Positions 60,232-64,000 of a DNA stretch of 64,000 nucleotides are shown piece after piece. The notes under the pieces are model-generated. The model was not told where the DNA came from, searched no databases, and saw nothing but the letters and a program-made list of their open reading frames with translations. The first letter of the stretch is position 1. Each line of letters opens with the position of its first letter. The stretch lies in assembly GCF_001659605.2 (NCBI RefSeq), contig NC_035173.2, forward strand, positions 10,435,065-10,499,064, written 5' to 3'. Origin of the DNA: Manihot esculenta (Eukaryota; Streptophyta; Magnoliopsida; Malpighiales; Euphorbiaceae). The translations under genes were made by a program, and so were the position numbers.

Positions 60232-60268
60232 TTCTCCCCCCCTTAAGAACATTCGTCCCCGAATGTAC
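60232..60268 (-). promoter_or_regulatory. Polypurine tract and hairpin of element C
   Basis: TTCTCCCCCCCTTAA precedes the arms GAACATTCG (60247-60255) and CGAATGTAC (60260-60268) around TCCC. One pair is mismatched. Confidence 0.68.
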
Positions 60269-60341
60269 CTCAACTAGCACACATAGCATGGCATAAAACA
60301 TAACATGCATATATAGCACATAAACACAAAGAGATCCAACC

Positions 60342-63300
60342 TTAAAAGAGATGAGGGTACTGCTGGAGCATAGACTCCCGTGTCTCCCAAGTGCATTCTT
60401 CCAAGTTGTGGTGGTTCCACAGGACTTTCACCATCGGGATTTCCTTGTTTCTTAACTTTCTGATCTGGGTGTCTATGATCCGCACTGGCTGTTCAACATA
60501 GGTGAGATCCTCTTGGACCTCCACATCAGGCTCACTAAGAACCTTGCTCGGATCGGACACAAACTTCCTCAACATTGAAACATGGAAAACCGGATGGATT
60601 CTTTCCATTGAAGCAGGTAAATCCAGCTTGTACGACACATTCCCAATCTTTTGCAAGATTTCAAAGGGTCCGATGTATCGTGGGGCTAGTTTACCTTTCT
60701 TCCCGAAGCGAACCACTCCCTTCATTGGAGACACCTTGAGCAATACCAGATCCCCTTCCTGAAACTCTAACTGTCTTCTGCGGACGTCTGCATAGCTCTT
60801 CTGTCTGCTTGCAGCAGTCTTGATCCTTTCTCTAATTATGGGTACCACCCTGCTGGTAATCTCTACTAGCTCAGGCCTTGCCAAGGCCTTTTCTCCAACT
60901 TCCTCCCAGCAAACAGGTGACCTGCACTTCCTCCCATACAAAGCTTCATATGGAGCCATCCTGATGCTAGCATGATGGCTGTTGTTGTAGGCAAACTCCA
61001 CCAAAGGTAGATGCTGCCTCCAAGAACCGCCAAAGTCCAGCACACACATTCTGAGCATATCCTCGATAGTCTGGATGGTCCTTTCTGACTGTCCGTCGGT
61101 CTGGGGGTGGAAGGCAGTACTGAAATCCAACCTAGTACCCATGGCATTCTGCAGACTCCGCCAAAACCTGGAGGTGAACTGGGGCCCTCTGTCCGACACT
61201 ATCGAAACCGGAACCCCATGCAGCCTGACGATCTCATCCACATATACCTGCGCCAACTTGTCCACAGAGTAGCCACTCCTGACAGGGATGAAGTGAGCAG
61301 ATTTGGTGAGTCTGTCCACAATCACCCATATGGAGTCCACTCTGTTGGACGCCGCCGGTAACCCCACTACGAAGTCCATAGCTATATTCTCCCATTTCCA
61401 TTCTGGGATAGGTAGCGGGTTAAGCATTCCAGCCGGCTTCTGATGTTCCAGCTTCACCCTCTGACACACTTCGCAGGCTGACACGAACTGTGCCACTTCT
61501 TTCTTCATAGCTGGCCACCAATAAACCTTCTTTAAATTTTAATACATCTTGGTGGCTCTGGGGTGAATGCTGTATCTTGCATTATGAGCCTCCCTCATAA
61601 TGTCTCCTTTTAGCCCAATGTCATCTGGTACACATATTCTGCTCCCATAGCGGAGGATCCCCTTACTGTCGAATCTGAACTCACTATCATTGCCCGACTG
61701 AACAGTCCTGGCAATTTTCACTAACTCCGGGTCCTCATGCTGTTTCTGAGCCACCTGCTCCAGAAACACGGGTGCCACTCTCATCTGGGCTACCAAGGCA
61801 CCTGTACCAGATAACTCCAACTGTAGACCTTCCTCAATGAGCTTGTAGAACTCCTTCACCACGGGTCTCCTCTCTGCCGTGATGTGGGATAGACTGCCTA
61901 GTGACTTCCGGCTTAGGGCGTCTGCCACGACATTCGCCTTACCCGGATGATACTGAATCTTGCAATCATAGTCACTCAGCAGCTCTACCCACCTCCTCTG
62001 TCTTAAGTTCAAATCTCTTTGACTCAGGATGTATTGCAGGCTCTTATGATCTGTGAAGATCTCACATTTTACCCCGTAGAGGTAGTGCCTCCACATCTTG
62101 AGTGCAAAGATTACTGCTGCCATCTCCAGGTCGTGTGTGGGGTAATTCAACTCATGCTTCTTCAGCTGCCTAGAAGCATAAGCAATCACCTTCTCATTCT
62201 GCATCAGTACACAACCCAGTCCCACACGGGAAGCATCACAAAAGACTGTAAAGTCCTCATCACTAGATGGCAGAGCTAAAACTGGTGCTGATGTCAACCT
62301 CTTCTTAAGCTCTTCAAAACTCTCCTCGCACTGGTCGGTCCACATAAACTTCTGATTCTTCCTGGTTAGTCTGGTCAGAGGAGCTGCTATCTTAGAGAAG
62401 TCCTGAACGAACCTCCTGTAGTAACCTGCCAAACCCAAGAAACTTCTAATCTCTGTCACTGAAGTGGGTCTAGGCCAGTTAGCCACAGTTTCTGTCTTCT
62501 TGGGGTCTACCTCTATCCCATTCTCTGACACTACATGCCCCAAGAACGAAATGCTCCTCAGCCAGAACTCACATTTAGAGAACTTGGCATACAAGCCATG
62601 TTCCCTCAAAGTCTGCAAGACCAACCGCAGATGATGGGCATGCTCCTCTGCATTCCTGGAATACACTAAGATATCATCAATGAAGACAATAACGAAGTGA
62701 TCCAGGTACTGGCTAAACACTCTGTTCATGAGATCCATGAATGCTGCAGGGGCGTTGGTTAACCCGAACGGCATTACAAGGAACTCAAAATGCCCATATC
62801 TGGTCCTGAAGGCTGTCTTCGGCACATCTTCCTCCCTTATCCTTAACTGATGGTACCCCGATCTCAGATCTATTTTGGAGAAACAACCTGCTCCGGCTAG
62901 CTGGTCGAATAGATCATCGATCCTTGGCAATGGGTACCTATTCTTGGTAGTGACTTTGTTCAACTGTCTGTAGTCGATACAAAGTCTAAGGGATCCATCC
63001 TTCTTTCTTACGAATAAAACTGGTGCACCCCACGGTGAAGTGCTCGGTCGGATGAAGCCCTTTTTCTACCAACTCTTGCAACTGTTCTTTCAATTCTTCA
63101 ATTCGGCTGGGGCCATCCTGTAAGGAGGGATAGAGATCGGTCTAGTTCCAGGCACCAACTCTATCTCGAACTCTATCTCCCTAGCAGGTGGTAAACCTGG
63201 AAGCTCATCTGGAAAGACATCCTGAAACTCTCGGACAACTGGCACCGAGGCCGGCTCCCTGACCTGACTATCTAGCTCTCTCACATGAGCCAAGTACCCC

Positions 63301-63958
63301 TGACATCCCTTCCTAAGCAACCTACGAGCCTGAAGAGCTGATATCAGACCTCTAGGTGTGCCCCTCTTGTCTCCTCTGAAGACGACCTCTGACCCGTTCT
63401 GATCTCTGAACCTGACTACCTTGTCCCTGCAGTCCAAGGTAGCACCATGGGTAGATAGCCAATCCATCCCTAGAATGACGTCAAAGTCTGTCAAATCTAG
63501 AACCACAAGGTCGGCGGAGAGGCATCTTCCCTCAATAAAAACTGGACTGTACTGGCAGACTGACACTGCCACTGACGGGTCACACTTGGGTCCACTGACC
63601 CATAGGGGACACTCTAACCCAGAGACTATCAGACCCAACCTCTCAACGGCTCTCGGAGCAATAAATGAATGAGATGCACCCGGGTCCATTAATGCATACA
63701 CATCAGAACACCCAATGACGAGATTACCTGACACCACGGTGTTGGATGTGTTAGCCTCCTGCTGTGTCATGGTGAAGATCCTGGCTGGAGCTGATGGACC
63801 TTCACCTCGGGAACCAGAAGAAGAGGCTGCCCCTCTCCCTCTACCTCTGCCACTGCCCTGAGTTGTGGCTGGAACTGCTGGCTGTGCCACACTACCAGAA
63901 GCTGTCTGCTGGGGCTGGCCCATAAAAGGCGCTCTAGGACAATCCCGAGCTATGTGTC
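60342..63958 (-). pseudogene. gag-pol: Gag-pol polyprotein of element C, truncated by insertion
   Basis: Reading from 63958, the second zinc knuckle, a Gly/Arg-rich linker, protease (DPGAS near 63690), RT with FIDD near 62690, RNase H, integrase and the chromodomain-like tail are all present. An in-frame stop lies at 61536-61538, just ahead of the integrase zinc region. A one-base gain near 63063 and a one-base loss near 63098 put about a dozen codons before RT out of frame and then restore the frame. The N-terminal gag lies beyond the insertion at 63959. Confidence 0.9.
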
Positions 63959-64000
63959 TGTAACAGCCCGGAAACCGAACTGCCACCGGCACTAGGATCC
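63959..64000 (-). mobile_element. Edge of a further LTR inserted in gag of element C
   Basis: The gag reading stops at TGTAACAGCCCGGAAACCG, a typical LTR terminus of this superfamily. The GCAC-AGGATCC stretch after it resembles the other LTRs but differs from all of them. Only 42 bases are visible. GTGTC (63954-63958) may be the target copy. Confidence 0.7.

Larger units (their letters stand above)
57950..63958 (-). mobile_element. Element C: Tekay-like gypsy element, right part outside window
   Basis: The 3' LTR (57950-60231), polypurine tract with hairpin, and gag-pol read on the minus strand. Another LTR inserted in gag at 63959 cuts it. The element sits in the 3' LTR of A. Confidence 0.88.

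Overview
This is nuclear DNA of a flowering plant, almost certainly a eudicot. It is a retrotransposon-rich region with large plant LTR elements, an L1-type LINE and one intron-containing plant gene. I cannot name the species. A woody Malpighiales genome such as cassava or rubber is a guess only. No bacterial operons, rRNA, tRNA or CRISPR arrays were seen.

Layout, left to right. (1) 1-16.6 kb is a nested stack. A decayed Ty1/copia element (11950-15489, minus) was hit by an older LTR (10956-11949 is what remains in the window). That LTR was hit by a Ty3/gypsy Tekay-like element D (1-10955, minus), and D's gag was hit by an element now reduced to a solo LTR (5595-8153, plus). (2) 16.6-20.3 kb is AT-rich host DNA. 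It holds a three-exon gene for a 74-residue single-repeat R3-MYB of the CAPRICE/TRIPTYCHON type (18836-19390, minus). (3) 20.3-21.98 kb holds a decayed LINE and a scrap of copia gag. (4) 21977-41066 is an Athila/Tat-lineage element G (minus). It keeps an intact gag-protease ORF but has lost most of pol. Its internal region carries Tekay element H (24403-36560, minus), and H's 3' LTR carries another solo LTR (24912-27133, plus). (5) From 41067 Tekay element A (plus) sits in the 5' LTR of G. A's gag is split by the internally deleted element B (43905-50926, minus), and its 3' LTR is split by Tekay element C (57950-63958, minus). C's gag is in turn cut by a further LTR beginning at 63959. Matching 5-bp target duplications support four of these insertions (CGATG, CCCAG, GCCTG, AGGGG).

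The Tekay copies share one design: LTRs of 2.2-2.6 kb, an initiator-Met tRNA primer site, and one gag-protease-RT-RNase H-integrase frame ending in a chromodomain-like tail. All full-length copies carry stops or frameshifts, so none looks autonomous. The only long intact ORF is the gag-protease of G.

The most interesting signals are in non-coding DNA. They are (a) pairs of the 13-bp inverted repeat TTCGGCSGCCGAA, spaced exactly 20 bp, upstream of the TATA box in every LTR; (b) a hairpin beside the polypurine tract, with a similar loop and different paired stems, in both gypsy lineages; (c) an 18-bp palindrome dispersed through both the U3 and the coding linkers of G; (d) conserved splice-like signals dividing the LTR leader into exons; and (e) a mosaic LTR pair in element B.
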